Shown: one piece after another, positions 33,800 to 43,233 of the stretch | Layout: each line of letters begins with the position of its first letter | Position numbering within the stretch: position 1 is the first letter of the stretch | Assembly (NCBI RefSeq): GCF_902859915.1 | Contig: NZ_CADIKK010000002.1 | Span: forward strand, 310,001-374,000 | Direction of reading: 5' to 3' | Length of the DNA: 64,000 nt | Origin: Paraburkholderia ultramafica | GTDB taxonomy: Bacteria > Pseudomonadota > Gammaproteobacteria > Burkholderiales > Burkholderiaceae | The notes under the pieces: generated by a model | What the model was told of the DNA's origin: nothing | Seen by the model: the letters and a program-made list of their open reading frames with translations, nothing else | The model's database searches: none | Program-made: the position numbers and the translations under genes

Positions 33800-34942
33800 A
33801 TGCCGACTGCTCCATCAACTCGCGAGTCTGGCCTTCCCGCTGTCGACTACTATGCGCCCAATTTCAAGGTCGAGATCGAGGGCCGCGAAATCGACCCGGA
33901 ATCCAAGGGCGACGTGCTCGAGGTCAAAGTCACGATGGATCTGGAGAACCTCACGAGCTTCGATTTAACCGTGAATAACTGGGACGACAAACGATTCGCG
34001 TTCAAGTACAGCGACACGCAGATCTTCGATGTCGGCAACCGCGTGCATGTCAGCATGGGTTATGCCGATGATCTCCGTTTTATGGCCAGTGGGATCATCA
34101 GCACGCTGACACCGAAATTCCCGGAATCGGGTCCGCCGACTCTGGGTGTCACCGGAGTCGACGCGATGCTCAAGCTGCGTGACCGAAAACCGGTCGGCTC
34201 TGATCAGAAGAAGTTTATGAACATGACCGACTGGCAAATCGCGCAGGTTATCGCTGAGCGAAACCATCTCGAAGTCAAGGTAACGAAGTACGGCCCACAG
34301 CAGCCATTAGTAATCCAAAAGAATCAGGACGACGCCAAGTTCTTGATGGAGCGCGCCAAGCGGATCGACTTTGATTGCTACATCCGGATCGACCCGGACA
34401 ATGGCAAGGACACGCTCTACTTCACCCGTCCGACCGATGCCCGCGACGGCGCCAAGACCCGTATCTATGTGTTCGAATGGGGAAAAAGCCTGATCAACTT
34501 CAATCCGCAGCTCAAGCTTGGCCAGCAAGTCAGCAAGGTGACGGTACGCGGCTGGAATCCGCGCACCAAGAGCCCGATCACCTACACGGCGGGCCCTGAC
34601 GACCTGCCGAAATCAGGCGGCGGCGAATCCGGTCCCGCACTTGCTGCGAAACGATTGAACGACAAGCAGGACGTCGTGGTTGATCAGCCCGTGGCTTCAC
34701 TGCAGGAAGCACGCGACCTCGCGCTCAGCCTGCTGCGCGAGCGCGCCTATTCGTACCTCACTGGCTCTGGCCAGGTGATCGGCCTTCCGGATCTGCGGCC
34801 CGGCGACAACGTCGAGCTGCAAGGCCTTGGGAAGCGGTTTAGCGGCGAATACTACGTCACCAAGGTGGATCACACGCTGGGCGGCAACGGGTATCTGACC
34901 CAATTCGAGGTACGGAGTTTGACCGACGGAGGAACCGAATGA
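33800..34942 (+). CDS. Spike hub protein, gpD/gp27-like (N-terminal half of a VgrG-type spike)
   Basis: 380 aa from ATG 33800 (AGCGGAGGACAGGATC before it). The pattern YYAPNFKVEIEGREIDPESKGDVLEVKVTMDLENLTSFDLTVNNWDD, then LGVTGVDAMLKLRDRKP, TDWQIAQVIAERNHLEV, KNQDDAKFLMERAKRIDFDCYIR and VVDQPVASLQEARDLALSLLRERAYSYLTGSG is the gpD/gp27/VgrG N-terminal fold. In PVC this domain and the gp5-like part are one protein (Pvc8); here the next gene carries the rest. It overlaps that gene by 4 bp. Confidence 0.92.
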   Translation: MPTAPSTRESGLPAVDYYAPNFKVEIEGREIDPESKGDVLEVKVTMDLENLTSFDLTVNNWDDKRFAFKYSDTQIFDVGNRVHVSMGYADDLRFMASGIISTLTPKFPESGPPTLGVTGVDAMLKLRDRKPVGSDQKKFMNMTDWQIAQVIAERNHLEVKVTKYGPQQPLVIQKNQDDAKFLMERAKRIDFDCYIRIDPDNGKDTLYFTRPTDARDGAKTRIYVFEWGKSLINFNPQLKLGQQVSKVTVRGWNPRTKSPITYTAGPDDLPKSGGGESGPALAAKRLNDKQDVVVDQPVASLQEARDLALSLLRERAYSYLTGSGQVIGLPDLRPGDNVELQGLGKRFSGEYYVTKVDHTLGGNGYLTQFEVRSLTDGGTE

Positions 34943-35472
34943 GCACGGTCGCGCGCAGCCGTTCCACTGACCAGCGCTATTACGGGGTCTATGAAGGGGT
35001 AGTTTCCGATGTGAACGATCCGGGCCATGAAGGACGCATCAAGATAAAGATGCCCTGGTTCGACCGCGAGATGGAAACCGACTGGTGCCGTCTGCGTCAG
35101 TTCTTTGCGGGCAATGGCCACGGTGCATTCTTCGTCCCGGAAGTGGGCAATGAAGTGCTCCTTGCCTTCATCCAGGGCGATATGCGTCAGCCGATCATCC
35201 TCGGTGGTCTTTACAACGGCGTCGACAAGCCGCCCTCCGAGGATCCGCGCGAGCGGATGATCTGCTCAAAAAATGGCCACAAGATCCGCTTTATTGACAG
35301 CACGCCCTCCAACGGCGACCTCGGAGCACTGATCATCGAGGACGCGCATGGCAACCGGGTCACGCTCAGCAACGGCAAGATCGCGCTTCACGCGACCGCG
35401 CTGCTGGAGGTCGTCGGCGCCATAGTCACCATCAACGGCCGGGTCGTTCAGCCCGGTCCGAGCCCGATCTGA
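34939..35472 (+). CDS. Spike/baseplate protein V (gp5 OB-fold and beta-helix part)
   Basis: 177 aa: YYGVYEGVVSDVNDPGHEGRIKIKMPWFDREMETDWCRLRQFFAG, FFVPEVGNEVLLAFIQGDMRQPIILGGLYNG is the gpV/gp5 OB-fold. The C-terminus (LIIEDAHGNRVTLSNGKIALHATALLEVVGAIVTINGRVVQPG) is a short beta-helix that should form the membrane-piercing point. With the gpD-like protein before it, it makes up a split VgrG-like spike. Confidence 0.92.
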   Translation: MSTVARSRSTDQRYYGVYEGVVSDVNDPGHEGRIKIKMPWFDREMETDWCRLRQFFAGNGHGAFFVPEVGNEVLLAFIQGDMRQPIILGGLYNGVDKPPSEDPRERMICSKNGHKIRFIDSTPSNGDLGALIIEDAHGNRVTLSNGKIALHATALLEVVGAIVTINGRVVQPGPSPI

Positions 35473-35483
35473 GGGAGGCATCC

Positions 35484-36251
35484 TTGGCTGACATTGACAT
35501 CAAACTGCCAGACGCCATCCAGCAGCAACTCGCGATCCCGCTCTGCGTGGACTTGAGGTTGCCCAAGCCGACTCTGCCGCAGATCCGATTGCCAACGGGA
35601 GGCACAATTCAGGGTATCGCCGACCTCACTAAGGGCATTCCCAGCGACTGCTCACTGAACTTCAGCCTGGCGCTCCAACTCGCGCCGATCATGGGGAGCA
35701 TCGAGTGCATCGTAAAGGTGCTGGCGCTCATCACGCCGCTCATCGATGTAGTCAAGGGTCTTGGCCCACCGCCCGACGGCCCGAAATTGCTGAAGGCGAT
35801 TCCCGAGTTCCTCAAGGCCGCCGATGCCATGAAGCGGTGCTTGCTGGTGCCAACGCCGTTCGCGATGTTTCCGTTCGTCAAGGACATCTTGGCGCTGATC
35901 ATCGCCATGCTGCGCTGCCTCGTGCAGCAGCTTCGCAGCATCATTAAAACACTGGGTGAACTGGAGTTGTCGATCGCCGCTGCAACCCGCGCTGGCAACA
36001 CGCAGCTGCTGTCAGCGCTCCAGTGCGCCAGGGAGAACCAGCAGACTGCGCTCGAAAGCACCATGCAAGGTGTCGAGCCCGTCAAGGTGCTGCTTACACT
36101 CGCCCGCCCGTTCCTCGACATCGCGCAAGTTCCGGACATCACCATCCCGCCGCTTGCGCCGACCGCGGATCTCACGGCGCTCACGGGCACGCTGAATACG
36201 CTGCAGAGTGTGCTTCAGACCCTGCAGGCGATTGTGGACACGCTGCCATGA
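35484..36251 (+). CDS. eCIS-associated helical protein of unknown function, TTG start
   Basis: 255 aa starting at TTG 35484 after GAGGGAGGCATCC, a good ribosome-binding site. It is rich in Leu, Ala and Pro with long amphipathic or hydrophobic helices (FSLALQLAPIMGSIECIVKVLALITPLIDVVKGLG, FVKDILALIIAMLRCLVQQLRSIIKTLGELELS) and a Pro-rich end (DITIPPLAPTADLT). No catalytic motif is seen. It lies between the spike genes and the wedge gene and overlaps the next small gene by 4 bp. It might be a baseplate, chaperone or tape-measure-related part; nothing decides this. Confidence 0.75.
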   Translation: MADIDIKLPDAIQQQLAIPLCVDLRLPKPTLPQIRLPTGGTIQGIADLTKGIPSDCSLNFSLALQLAPIMGSIECIVKVLALITPLIDVVKGLGPPPDGPKLLKAIPEFLKAADAMKRCLLVPTPFAMFPFVKDILALIIAMLRCLVQQLRSIIKTLGELELSIAAATRAGNTQLLSALQCARENQQTALESTMQGVEPVKVLLTLARPFLDIAQVPDITIPPLAPTADLTALTGTLNTLQSVLQTLQAIVDTLP

Positions 36252-36418
36252 TCATCGCCAGCGCCGCGCCCCGGACCTTCCGCGGCCAACACGTCAACAT
36301 CCCGCTTCAGAAAGTGATGCGGGATGTACACACGTCCGTTGCGCCGTTGAAGCATGCACCACTGGCGGTTGTGCCTTCCGCTCCGGCCGGGTTCTATCAA
36401 ATTCCCGGGAAGGTGTAG
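36248..36418 (+). CDS. 56-aa protein at the spike-tip (Pvc10/PAAR) position
   Basis: MIIASAAPRTFRGQHVNIPLQ... ends APAGFYQIPGKV. It is coupled to the preceding gene by an ATGA overlap and is followed by the wedge gene after 2 bp, so it is very likely translated. In PVC and Afp a PAAR-like tip protein is encoded here, but no PAAR repeat or metal-binding Cys/His set is visible. It could be a divergent tip or a small structural part. Confidence 0.6.
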   Translation: MIIASAAPRTFRGQHVNIPLQKVMRDVHTSVAPLKHAPLAVVPSAPAGFYQIPGKV

Positions 36419-36420
36419 CC

Positions 36421-36822
36421 ATGGCAGCGCGCTTCATCGGCACCGGCTGGCCGTTCCCCATCATGCCCGATCCTTCGGGCCGCCTCGCCTATGTCGAAGG
36501 CGACGCCAATGTCGAGCAGTCGCTGCGCATTCTGCTGCAGACCGCCCCCGGCGAGCGGGTTATGCGGCCCGATTTTGGCTGCGAGGCGCCGCGCCTGGTG
36601 TTCGCGCCCGGCAGCCAGCAATTCATGAGCCTCCTCGAGACGACAATCCGCGAGGCCATCCGGGACTGGGAACCGCGGATCGACGTACAGGACGTGACGG
36701 CCGAAGCCGATCCTGTCGATCCGTCGCATGTTACGGTCTCGCTCGCCTATACGGTGCGTCAGACCAATACGCGCATGAACTTGGTGTTCCCCTTCTACCT
36801 TGGCATGGTGGAGCGACCCTGA
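36421..36822 (+). CDS. Baseplate wedge protein, gp25-like (Pvc9/Afp9-like)
   Basis: 133 aa: ARFIGTGWPFPIMPDPSGRLAYVEGDANVEQSLRILLQTAPGERVMRPDFGCEAPRLVF, then LETTIREAIRDWEPRIDVQDV and a closing strand TNTRMNLVFPFYLG. This is a full gp25-like lysozyme-related wedge domain with the conserved E-R-x-x-R-P-x-F-G signature. It anchors the baseplate to the first sheath ring. Its stop overlaps the next start (TGATG). Confidence 0.95.
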   Translation: MAARFIGTGWPFPIMPDPSGRLAYVEGDANVEQSLRILLQTAPGERVMRPDFGCEAPRLVFAPGSQQFMSLLETTIREAIRDWEPRIDVQDVTAEADPVDPSHVTVSLAYTVRQTNTRMNLVFPFYLGMVERP

Positions 36823-39203
36823 TGGCGATCAACCCGATCACGCTCGACGACCTCACCTGGGCGGACTTGACCGACGCGGCGCGCCAGCGCATTCCGGCAG
36901 CGTCCAACGGGCGCTGGACTCTGCATGCACCGGTCGATCCCGGCGTCACGCTGGTGGAACTTCACGCGTGGCTGCTCGAGCAGCGACTCTATTGGATGAA
37001 TCATGTGCCCGACGCGCTCAGTCGTGGCGCGCTGACCCTTCTTGGAGAAGCCGCGCGCGATGCCGTGTGCGCAAGCACTGTGCTCCAGTTCCCCGCGAGC
37101 GCGCTGACGTCGCTTGCGGCAGGAACGTCGGTGCAGCTGCGGGACAGCGATCCGCCCCTGATCTTCACGACGCAGACGCCGTTGACCCTGTTGCCCGTCG
37201 CCAGCACACCGGGACGCGCGGCTTTACCGCCCCCGCGGCTGGACATCGTCGTGGACGGTATCAACCGTGCCGACGATCTGGTCGCCGGGCGCGACCTGTG
37301 CGTCTTTCAATCCGCCGGCGACGAGATCGCGATCACCCTCTGGCTGACTGCACCCCTAACACCCCTGTCCGCCCGGGCCGAGCTGACGCTGCTGGTATTG
37401 CTCGATCAACCGGGAAGCGGAGTGCCCGTCCAATGGTCTGCGGACGCGGTCGACGGCATCGCTCCGGCGGCGACGCTGTCCTGGTGGTATGCATCGGGAC
37501 CAGGTGGTCAGCGGACAAAATTCGGGCCGGGCGCTGTGGCGGACGGCACGGGTGGAATGCGTCGGTCGGGCATCGTTCGCCTCGCCCTGCCGCAGGACTG
37601 GGCGGCAGGCTCTCCCGATCTGGCAGGACAGCTTCCCTACACGCTCTGGCTGCGGGCCGAGACCGCTGGCTTCTCCGCGCCGCCCCGTCTCGCCGGTTTG
37701 TGGCCCAACGTTGCTATCGCCAGCCATCGCCGCTCCCTGAAGGTTCGTCGCGACCTCGACTGGTTGCCGTTGCCCGGTAACATGATCCGTCTGTCCGCGG
37801 AAGAGCAGCCGGTGCTACAGAACGGCTCGAGGATCCGGTTGATGGAACGCGACGGCAAGCTCCACTGGTGGCTGCCGACCCCGGATCTGAGCTTCCATGG
37901 GCGCGAAGACCGGGTGTTCGTGGCTGATCGCGCCGCCGGCACCTTCGTCTTCGGCAACGGCGAAACCGGCCGTATCCCCCGCCCCGCAGCGTGGTTTGCC
38001 TTGCGAGATCTGATCGACCCGGCCGCTTTGGCGACGGACTGGAAAGGGACCGATGCTGTCTCGGCTTTCCTCGTCTCGCTGCTGTCGCCGACCGGAGTCG
38101 CCCGGATTGCCGCCTACGTGGCGAAGGCTGCTCCTTCGCGGCCCGTTTTGCGAGCGTTGCTTGAGGGCCTCAATTCCGGGCTGGCCTCAGCTTCGCTTTA
38201 CGACAAGGATCGGTTCGGTGGCGTCGCGTTGAGCGATGGGACGCGCGCGCTGGTGGCGCTGAAATCATCAGGGCAGCAGCTCTCACTTCAACAGCAGGAA
38301 CATCTCAACCGGCTTCTGCTGGAGGATGCGTATCCTCACGTCCTTGTGTCTGGCGCAGCCGAACTGCGGCTGAGCATCGGCGGCGGCATTGCGGGCATGG
38401 TGGGCAGTCAGCTCGTCTGGGAAGGGTTGCCGCCGTCGCCGGTTGCACCTGCAATGACGGTGCCCGTGGCCGTCAATCCGGTCGCGGCGATCGACGGTGC
38501 CGATCCTGAATTGCTCGCCGATGCCCGACAGCGTGCCGCCCAGACGTTGCGCCGGGTCGAACGCGCGGTACTCGCTTCCGATTTCGAGGCGCTCGCGATC
38601 ACGACTCCCGGTGTTGCGATCCGTCGCGCCCACGCTGCGGTCGGATGGCACCCGGATTTCCCTTGCCTGCCGGTGCCCGGCGCGGTCACCGTGTTCATTG
38701 TGCCGGATGTGCCTCGGGACGGCGCTTCCGCGCCGTGTGCAGAGGTGGCGGCACCGGTTCCGGATGCGGGTGCGGCCGGCGCTGTCGCGGCAAGGCTGGA
38801 TTCTGCACGGCTGATCGGTTCGGAGGTCTTTGTTCGGTCACCGCTCTATCGGCCAGTGGCGTTATCAATTGATGTCCAGACGTCCACCTCCGCACCCGAC
38901 ACGCTGCGCACGACGGTGGCCAAGCATTTCGCGCGCTTTCTCGATCCGCTTGCAGGTGGTGAGGACAAGGCCGGTTGGCCATTCGGCGAGAAGCTGCGGC
39001 CGTCGACCCTGCTGCGGCAAGCGCAGGATGCGATCGGGTATCAGGGTGAAGTGCTGCGTTTGGGTATCTTGCTCCTTGACACGGGGGCAGTGGAGGAGAC
39101 CTGTAAAGACGTGGAGATCGGCCCACATGCGCTGCCGGCGCTGACGCGGGTGACTACAAGGGTGATGCCAACCCCGGCCGGGACCGTCGGGGGGCTGTCA
39201 TGA
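36822..39203 (+). CDS. Baseplate J-like protein 1 (Pvc11-like)
   Basis: 793 aa. The N-terminus reads NPITLDDLTWADLTDAARQRIPAASNGRWTLHAPVDPGVTLVELHAWLLEQRLYWMNHVPD, the usual start of gpJ-type wedge proteins. A central beta-rich region carries LSFHGREDRVFVADRAAGTFVFGNGETGRIP, and the end holds the baseplate-J signature (ERAVLASDFEALAITTPGVAIRRAHAAVGWHP, then HFARFLDPLAGGEDKAGWPFGEKL). It forms the baseplate arms together with the next gene, with which it overlaps by 4 bp. Confidence 0.92.
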   Translation: MAINPITLDDLTWADLTDAARQRIPAASNGRWTLHAPVDPGVTLVELHAWLLEQRLYWMNHVPDALSRGALTLLGEAARDAVCASTVLQFPASALTSLAAGTSVQLRDSDPPLIFTTQTPLTLLPVASTPGRAALPPPRLDIVVDGINRADDLVAGRDLCVFQSAGDEIAITLWLTAPLTPLSARAELTLLVLLDQPGSGVPVQWSADAVDGIAPAATLSWWYASGPGGQRTKFGPGAVADGTGGMRRSGIVRLALPQDWAAGSPDLAGQLPYTLWLRAETAGFSAPPRLAGLWPNVAIASHRRSLKVRRDLDWLPLPGNMIRLSAEEQPVLQNGSRIRLMERDGKLHWWLPTPDLSFHGREDRVFVADRAAGTFVFGNGETGRIPRPAAWFALRDLIDPAALATDWKGTDAVSAFLVSLLSPTGVARIAAYVAKAAPSRPVLRALLEGLNSGLASASLYDKDRFGGVALSDGTRALVALKSSGQQLSLQQQEHLNRLLLEDAYPHVLVSGAAELRLSIGGGIAGMVGSQLVWEGLPPSPVAPAMTVPVAVNPVAAIDGADPELLADARQRAAQTLRRVERAVLASDFEALAITTPGVAIRRAHAAVGWHPDFPCLPVPGAVTVFIVPDVPRDGASAPCAEVAAPVPDAGAAGAVAARLDSARLIGSEVFVRSPLYRPVALSIDVQTSTSAPDTLRTTVAKHFARFLDPLAGGEDKAGWPFGEKLRPSTLLRQAQDAIGYQGEVLRLGILLLDTGAVEETCKDVEIGPHALPALTRVTTRVMPTPAGTVGGLS

Positions 39204-41227
39204 GCAATGTCTGGTGGGGACGGGAGCGTAGCACTGTGGGGAGTCCGCGCGTCCCGGGCGGCGCTGTGCCAGAGCTACTTCCGGCCGACCGTGTCCGGCT
39301 ACTGGCCGATCTCGACCGCCGGGCCCCGGCCTTCACGCCGGAATGGACCAACCGGCGCCCGGCGGACGATGCCGGCGCCGCCCTGCGCCAGCTATTCGGC
39401 GAGCAGCTCGAAGCCGTCACCCAGCGTCTGGACCAATGGCCCGACAAGGCCTTGATAGAGTTCCTCACGATCGCCGGCGTCACCCCGTTGCCGGCCGTTC
39501 CGGCCGAGGTGCTGCTGGAGTTCCAGGTTGCAGACGATGCGCCACAGTCGCTCCTGATTGGTGCAGGCTTCCAGGTTGGGGGGCGGCCGCCGGGCGCCGA
39601 GCAGCTCGTCGTCTTCGAGACCGAGCAGAGCTTCTATGCCGCGCCGGGCAAAACCGGCGAGGTGTTCACGGTCGATGGCGGAAACTACGACCCTGTCGAT
39701 CCCGGCGGCCCGTTTGCCCCGTTCGGCGACGGCCGTTCCTCCACTGCAGCCCTGGTGATCGGCCTGACCGGAGACGCCGCGCCGACGCAAACACTCACGC
39801 TGGGTATCGGTGTCGCGGCGCCGGCCGGAACCCCGCCGCCTGTCGGTTCCGGCGGCGTTCTGCCGCTGCCGGTGCCACCTGGGCCGGCCCTTGTCTGGGA
39901 AATCATCGACGGCGGCAATGCCGTGGCGCTGGAGGTGGTGCGCGACGAGACCGGGGGGTTGATTCGCAGCGGCCTGGTCGAGCTTGCTCTGCCCGGACAA
40001 TGGCGTCCAGGTTTGCCGCCCGGCCTGGCATCGGCCAAATCGCCCCGCTTCCTCCGCCTGCGCGTGGCTTATGGGCGCTTCACCAAGCCGCCCCAGCTCT
40101 CCTTTGTCACGGTCAATATGGCTCGCGCAGTCGGTGCCCGGACGGTACTCGACGAGGTGCCGACCCCAGTTCCGAACACCAACGGGCGCCGTCTTCGCCT
40201 GACCCAGACTCCACTGGTCGCAGGGTCGTTGATCCTTGAGGTTGAGGATAATGGCCTGCAGGTCGCCGCAACGACCGGAGCGGCCCTGTCAGCGAGCGGA
40301 CGGACGCGGTGGACTGCGGTGCCCGATTTGTCCGTCCATGGGCCGGACGATGCAGTCTTCGAGATCGATCTCGTCACCGGCGAGCTTTTCTTCGGCGACG
40401 GGCGGCATGGCCGGGCGCTGCCCGACGGCTATCGTAATGTCCACGCCGTGAGCTATCAGGTGCAGAGTCTGTCGCCGGGTCCGGTGGATGCCGGAGAGAT
40501 CAGCACCGTGGTCACCGCGATGGAGTTCCTCGGCAAGGTCGTCAACCCACTGCGCGCAGGGGGCGGAGGCCCCGGTGAGACCGCCGCGCAGGCGATCAAG
40601 CGCGGCCCGCTAGAAATCCGCACGCGCAACCGGGCGGTGGCCGTCGCCGATTACGCCCTGCTGGCCTTGCGGGCCGAAGGCGCAGATGTGGCTCGCGCTT
40701 TCGCCGTCGCTGGCCTGCACCCGCAGTATCCCGGGCACCCTATCCCCGGCGTGGTTGGCGTGTTCGTGGTACCACCCGATCGTGGGGAAGGGCAGCCTAC
40801 GCCGGATTCCGAAACGCTCCGGGCTGTGGCTACTCATCTTGCGCGTGACGCAGCCCCGGCCGGCGTCGACGTCGTGGCGGCGGCACCGCGCTACCAGGCC
40901 GTTCGCATCGACGCCGGCATCGTGCTCGAGCCCGGTGCCGATGCTGGTACCACGGTGCGTGCCGTGCTTCAGGCGCTCGATACCTATCTCCATCCGCTAA
41001 CGGGCGGCGAGGCCGGGGAGGGCTGGCCGTTCGGCGGCGTGATCAGATTCGTGCCGTTGCTCCGCCGCATCTCCCTAGTTGGCGGGGTGCACGCGGTGCC
41101 CCGGCTGAATGTTGTGCTGGACGGTATCCGTGCCCTGGCGTGTACCGATGTGCCGATCCTGCCCTACGCGCTCCTCTGGCCGTCCGGGCATCAGGTATTC
41201 ATCTCCGATGACGGGAGCACATCATGA
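39200..41227 (+). CDS. Baseplate J-like protein 2 (Pvc12-like)
   Basis: 675 aa. LLADLDRRAPAFTPEWTNRRPADDAGAALRQLFGEQLEAVTQRLDQWPDKALIEFLTIAG at the start, DLSVHGPDDAVFEIDLVTGELFFGDGRHGRALPDGY in the centre, and RNRAVAVADYALLALRAEGADVARAFAVAGLHPQYPGHPIPGVVGVFVVPP with YLHPLTGGEAGEGWPFGGVI at the end, closely parallel to J1. The two probably arose by duplication and form a heterodimeric wedge, as Pvc11/Pvc12 do. ATGA overlaps on both sides. Confidence 0.92.
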   Translation: MSNVWWGRERSTVGSPRVPGGAVPELLPADRVRLLADLDRRAPAFTPEWTNRRPADDAGAALRQLFGEQLEAVTQRLDQWPDKALIEFLTIAGVTPLPAVPAEVLLEFQVADDAPQSLLIGAGFQVGGRPPGAEQLVVFETEQSFYAAPGKTGEVFTVDGGNYDPVDPGGPFAPFGDGRSSTAALVIGLTGDAAPTQTLTLGIGVAAPAGTPPPVGSGGVLPLPVPPGPALVWEIIDGGNAVALEVVRDETGGLIRSGLVELALPGQWRPGLPPGLASAKSPRFLRLRVAYGRFTKPPQLSFVTVNMARAVGARTVLDEVPTPVPNTNGRRLRLTQTPLVAGSLILEVEDNGLQVAATTGAALSASGRTRWTAVPDLSVHGPDDAVFEIDLVTGELFFGDGRHGRALPDGYRNVHAVSYQVQSLSPGPVDAGEISTVVTAMEFLGKVVNPLRAGGGGPGETAAQAIKRGPLEIRTRNRAVAVADYALLALRAEGADVARAFAVAGLHPQYPGHPIPGVVGVFVVPPDRGEGQPTPDSETLRAVATHLARDAAPAGVDVVAAAPRYQAVRIDAGIVLEPGADAGTTVRAVLQALDTYLHPLTGGEAGEGWPFGGVIRFVPLLRRISLVGGVHAVPRLNVVLDGIRALACTDVPILPYALLWPSGHQVFISDDGSTS

Positions 41228-43233
41228 GTTGCGGGGCGAGCGTTGCTACTTTCCGCCTGCTCGACGCCTTGGTCGGCTGGGATCCCGGTGCAGGGCCGGA
41301 CGATGTAACGGGCATCGCCGGGCTAGACGATCTCAGCGGGTTCACGTTGGCGCCGGTGGATCCTGGGGCGGCCGACGAAAGCAGTGTTTCGCCGTTTCTC
41401 CCGGCTCCCTGGCTCGCTCCCGGCTGCGGGCTTTGCGAATGGTATCTCGCCACACCAGCGGCACAGGAACGCGGGCGGCCGATTCTGTGGTCGCGGCTGC
41501 TTCGCCTTGACCCCTGCGGCTGCGATTGGGAGCCGGTCTGGCCGCCTGGCTGCAATCCGCTGCCCAATGCCGATATCGCCGCGATCGCTGTTTCGGATCA
41601 TCGGATCGCGGTTGCGGATCGCGCTTCTGACAGCATCGCACTCCTGGAGGGCCGGGGCACCCGGGTCACGCGGATCCCTTGCTCTGGCGTCACGGTAATG
41701 GCCTTCGGTGTCGCGCGTGCGCTGCTCGTCGCCCGCGCCGACGCCCCGGTGCTGTTACGCTTCGACCCCGTCGGGATGCCGCTGGCGCCATTCAGGGCCG
41801 CGCTTCCGGAGCCGGCCGCGCAGATCACGCACATGGCCGCGGGTCTGGACGGTGTGGTCTGGCTGGCGACGCCCGGCGTACGGCCGGGTATCGTCCGCCT
41901 GTGGCGCGCAGGCCCCGACGATGCCGCGTTCACGGAGTCGACCCTGGCGGTGCTGGCGGTCTCAGTGCTGCCGAGGGACCTGATTACCGTTTCCGACAAC
42001 GGGTTCTGCATCTCGCGCATCGGGCAGGACGGGGCCGCGCAGAGCTGCTGTTATTCGCGCTATGGGCGCCGGCTCCCACACGGCAGCATCGGTGCGCCGG
42101 CCGCTCCGGAATGGCAGCTTAGCGGTCAACTGCTGACGGGGCCGATCGACAGCGGCTTGCCGCGCTGCGTATGGCACCGAGTGCAGCTCGATGCAGACGT
42201 TCCGAGCGGCGCCAGTGTCTCGGTTGCCGTAGCAACGGCGGATCAGCCCGGTGTGCCGCATCCGGCCGACTGGCAACAGGCGCCAGCCGGTACTACCGAT
42301 TTTCTGATCCAGCAACCGCCCGGCCGCTACCTCTATGTGCGCCTGACACTCGGATCGCAGACAGGGATGACGACCCCGCGGGTTCGCCGCCTTCGCCTCG
42401 ACTTCCCGCGGGCCACGAGCCTGGACCTGCTGCCAGGAGTCTACCGGCAGAACCCGGAGGCCGCCGACTTCACCGAGCGCTTCCTGGCGCTGTTCGATGC
42501 CAGTATTGCAGACCTTGATGCCGCCATTGACCGCGCTCCCGCCCTGTTGGATGCCGGCGGCGTACCGGACGACGTGCTGCCCTGGCTGGCCAGCTTCCTC
42601 GGTGTCGCGCTCGATCCGGCGTGGGAGCCGGACCGCAGCCGCGCCATCCTGAAGGCGATCCCCGAGCTCTATCGCCGTCGCGGTACACGGGCCGGGCTCG
42701 CGCTGGCCTTCCGTCTGGTATTCGATGTCGAGCCGGTGATCGTGGAACTGGCGCTGCAACGCCGCTGGGCCAGCCTGGGAGGCACCTCGACATTGGGTGC
42801 GTTCCGGCTGTTCGGGCGCAACCGGACCCGTGCTCAGGTTGGCCGCTCCGCCTTGGGTGTGACGGTCTTAAAGAGTTACGGCAATCCAGCCACCGATCCG
42901 CTGGACGCCCTGGCTTGGCGCATCCGTGTGTTCGTGCCACCGATGCCCGGACGTGGCGCACCTCCGCTGCAACGGATTCAAAGCCTGATAGACAGTCAGA
43001 AACCCGCCCACACCATTGCCACGGTGCGCCTGGGCGGCGGCATGGGTTTTCTGCTGAATGGAGATCTCGCCATCGGCATCGACACTGCCTTCTTGCCGCT
43101 GCCCGCGCCCGTTCTCGGTCGCGCGGGCAATGTCCGCCTTAACCGTGCCACTGTGCTCCGGCGCAGTCGCTCCGTCTTTGGACAGAGCGCTGCGAAAGGC
43201 CTGGTGGTCGGACTGCAACCACTAAACGGGTGA
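41224..43233 (+). CDS. Phage tail protein I-like baseplate protein with N-terminal beta-propeller-like region
   Basis: 669 aa. Residues about 1-395 are beta-rich, with repeated short units such as IAAIAVSDHRIAVADRASDSIALLEG and GLDGVVWLATPGVRPGIVRLWRAG that resemble propeller blades. Residues about 398-560 are gpI-like: LDLLPGVYRQNPEAADFTERFLALFDASIADLDAAIDRAPALLDAGGVPDDVLPWLASFLG, then LYRRRGTRAGLALAFRLVFD. gpI connects wedge and tail fibres in phage. Its position between the J proteins and the fibre-like genes fits that role. Confidence 0.88.
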   Translation: MSCGASVATFRLLDALVGWDPGAGPDDVTGIAGLDDLSGFTLAPVDPGAADESSVSPFLPAPWLAPGCGLCEWYLATPAAQERGRPILWSRLLRLDPCGCDWEPVWPPGCNPLPNADIAAIAVSDHRIAVADRASDSIALLEGRGTRVTRIPCSGVTVMAFGVARALLVARADAPVLLRFDPVGMPLAPFRAALPEPAAQITHMAAGLDGVVWLATPGVRPGIVRLWRAGPDDAAFTESTLAVLAVSVLPRDLITVSDNGFCISRIGQDGAAQSCCYSRYGRRLPHGSIGAPAAPEWQLSGQLLTGPIDSGLPRCVWHRVQLDADVPSGASVSVAVATADQPGVPHPADWQQAPAGTTDFLIQQPPGRYLYVRLTLGSQTGMTTPRVRRLRLDFPRATSLDLLPGVYRQNPEAADFTERFLALFDASIADLDAAIDRAPALLDAGGVPDDVLPWLASFLGVALDPAWEPDRSRAILKAIPELYRRRGTRAGLALAFRLVFDVEPVIVELALQRRWASLGGTSTLGAFRLFGRNRTRAQVGRSALGVTVLKSYGNPATDPLDALAWRIRVFVPPMPGRGAPPLQRIQSLIDSQKPAHTIATVRLGGGMGFLLNGDLAIGIDTAFLPLPAPVLGRAGNVRLNRATVLRRSRSVFGQSAAKGLVVGLQPLNG

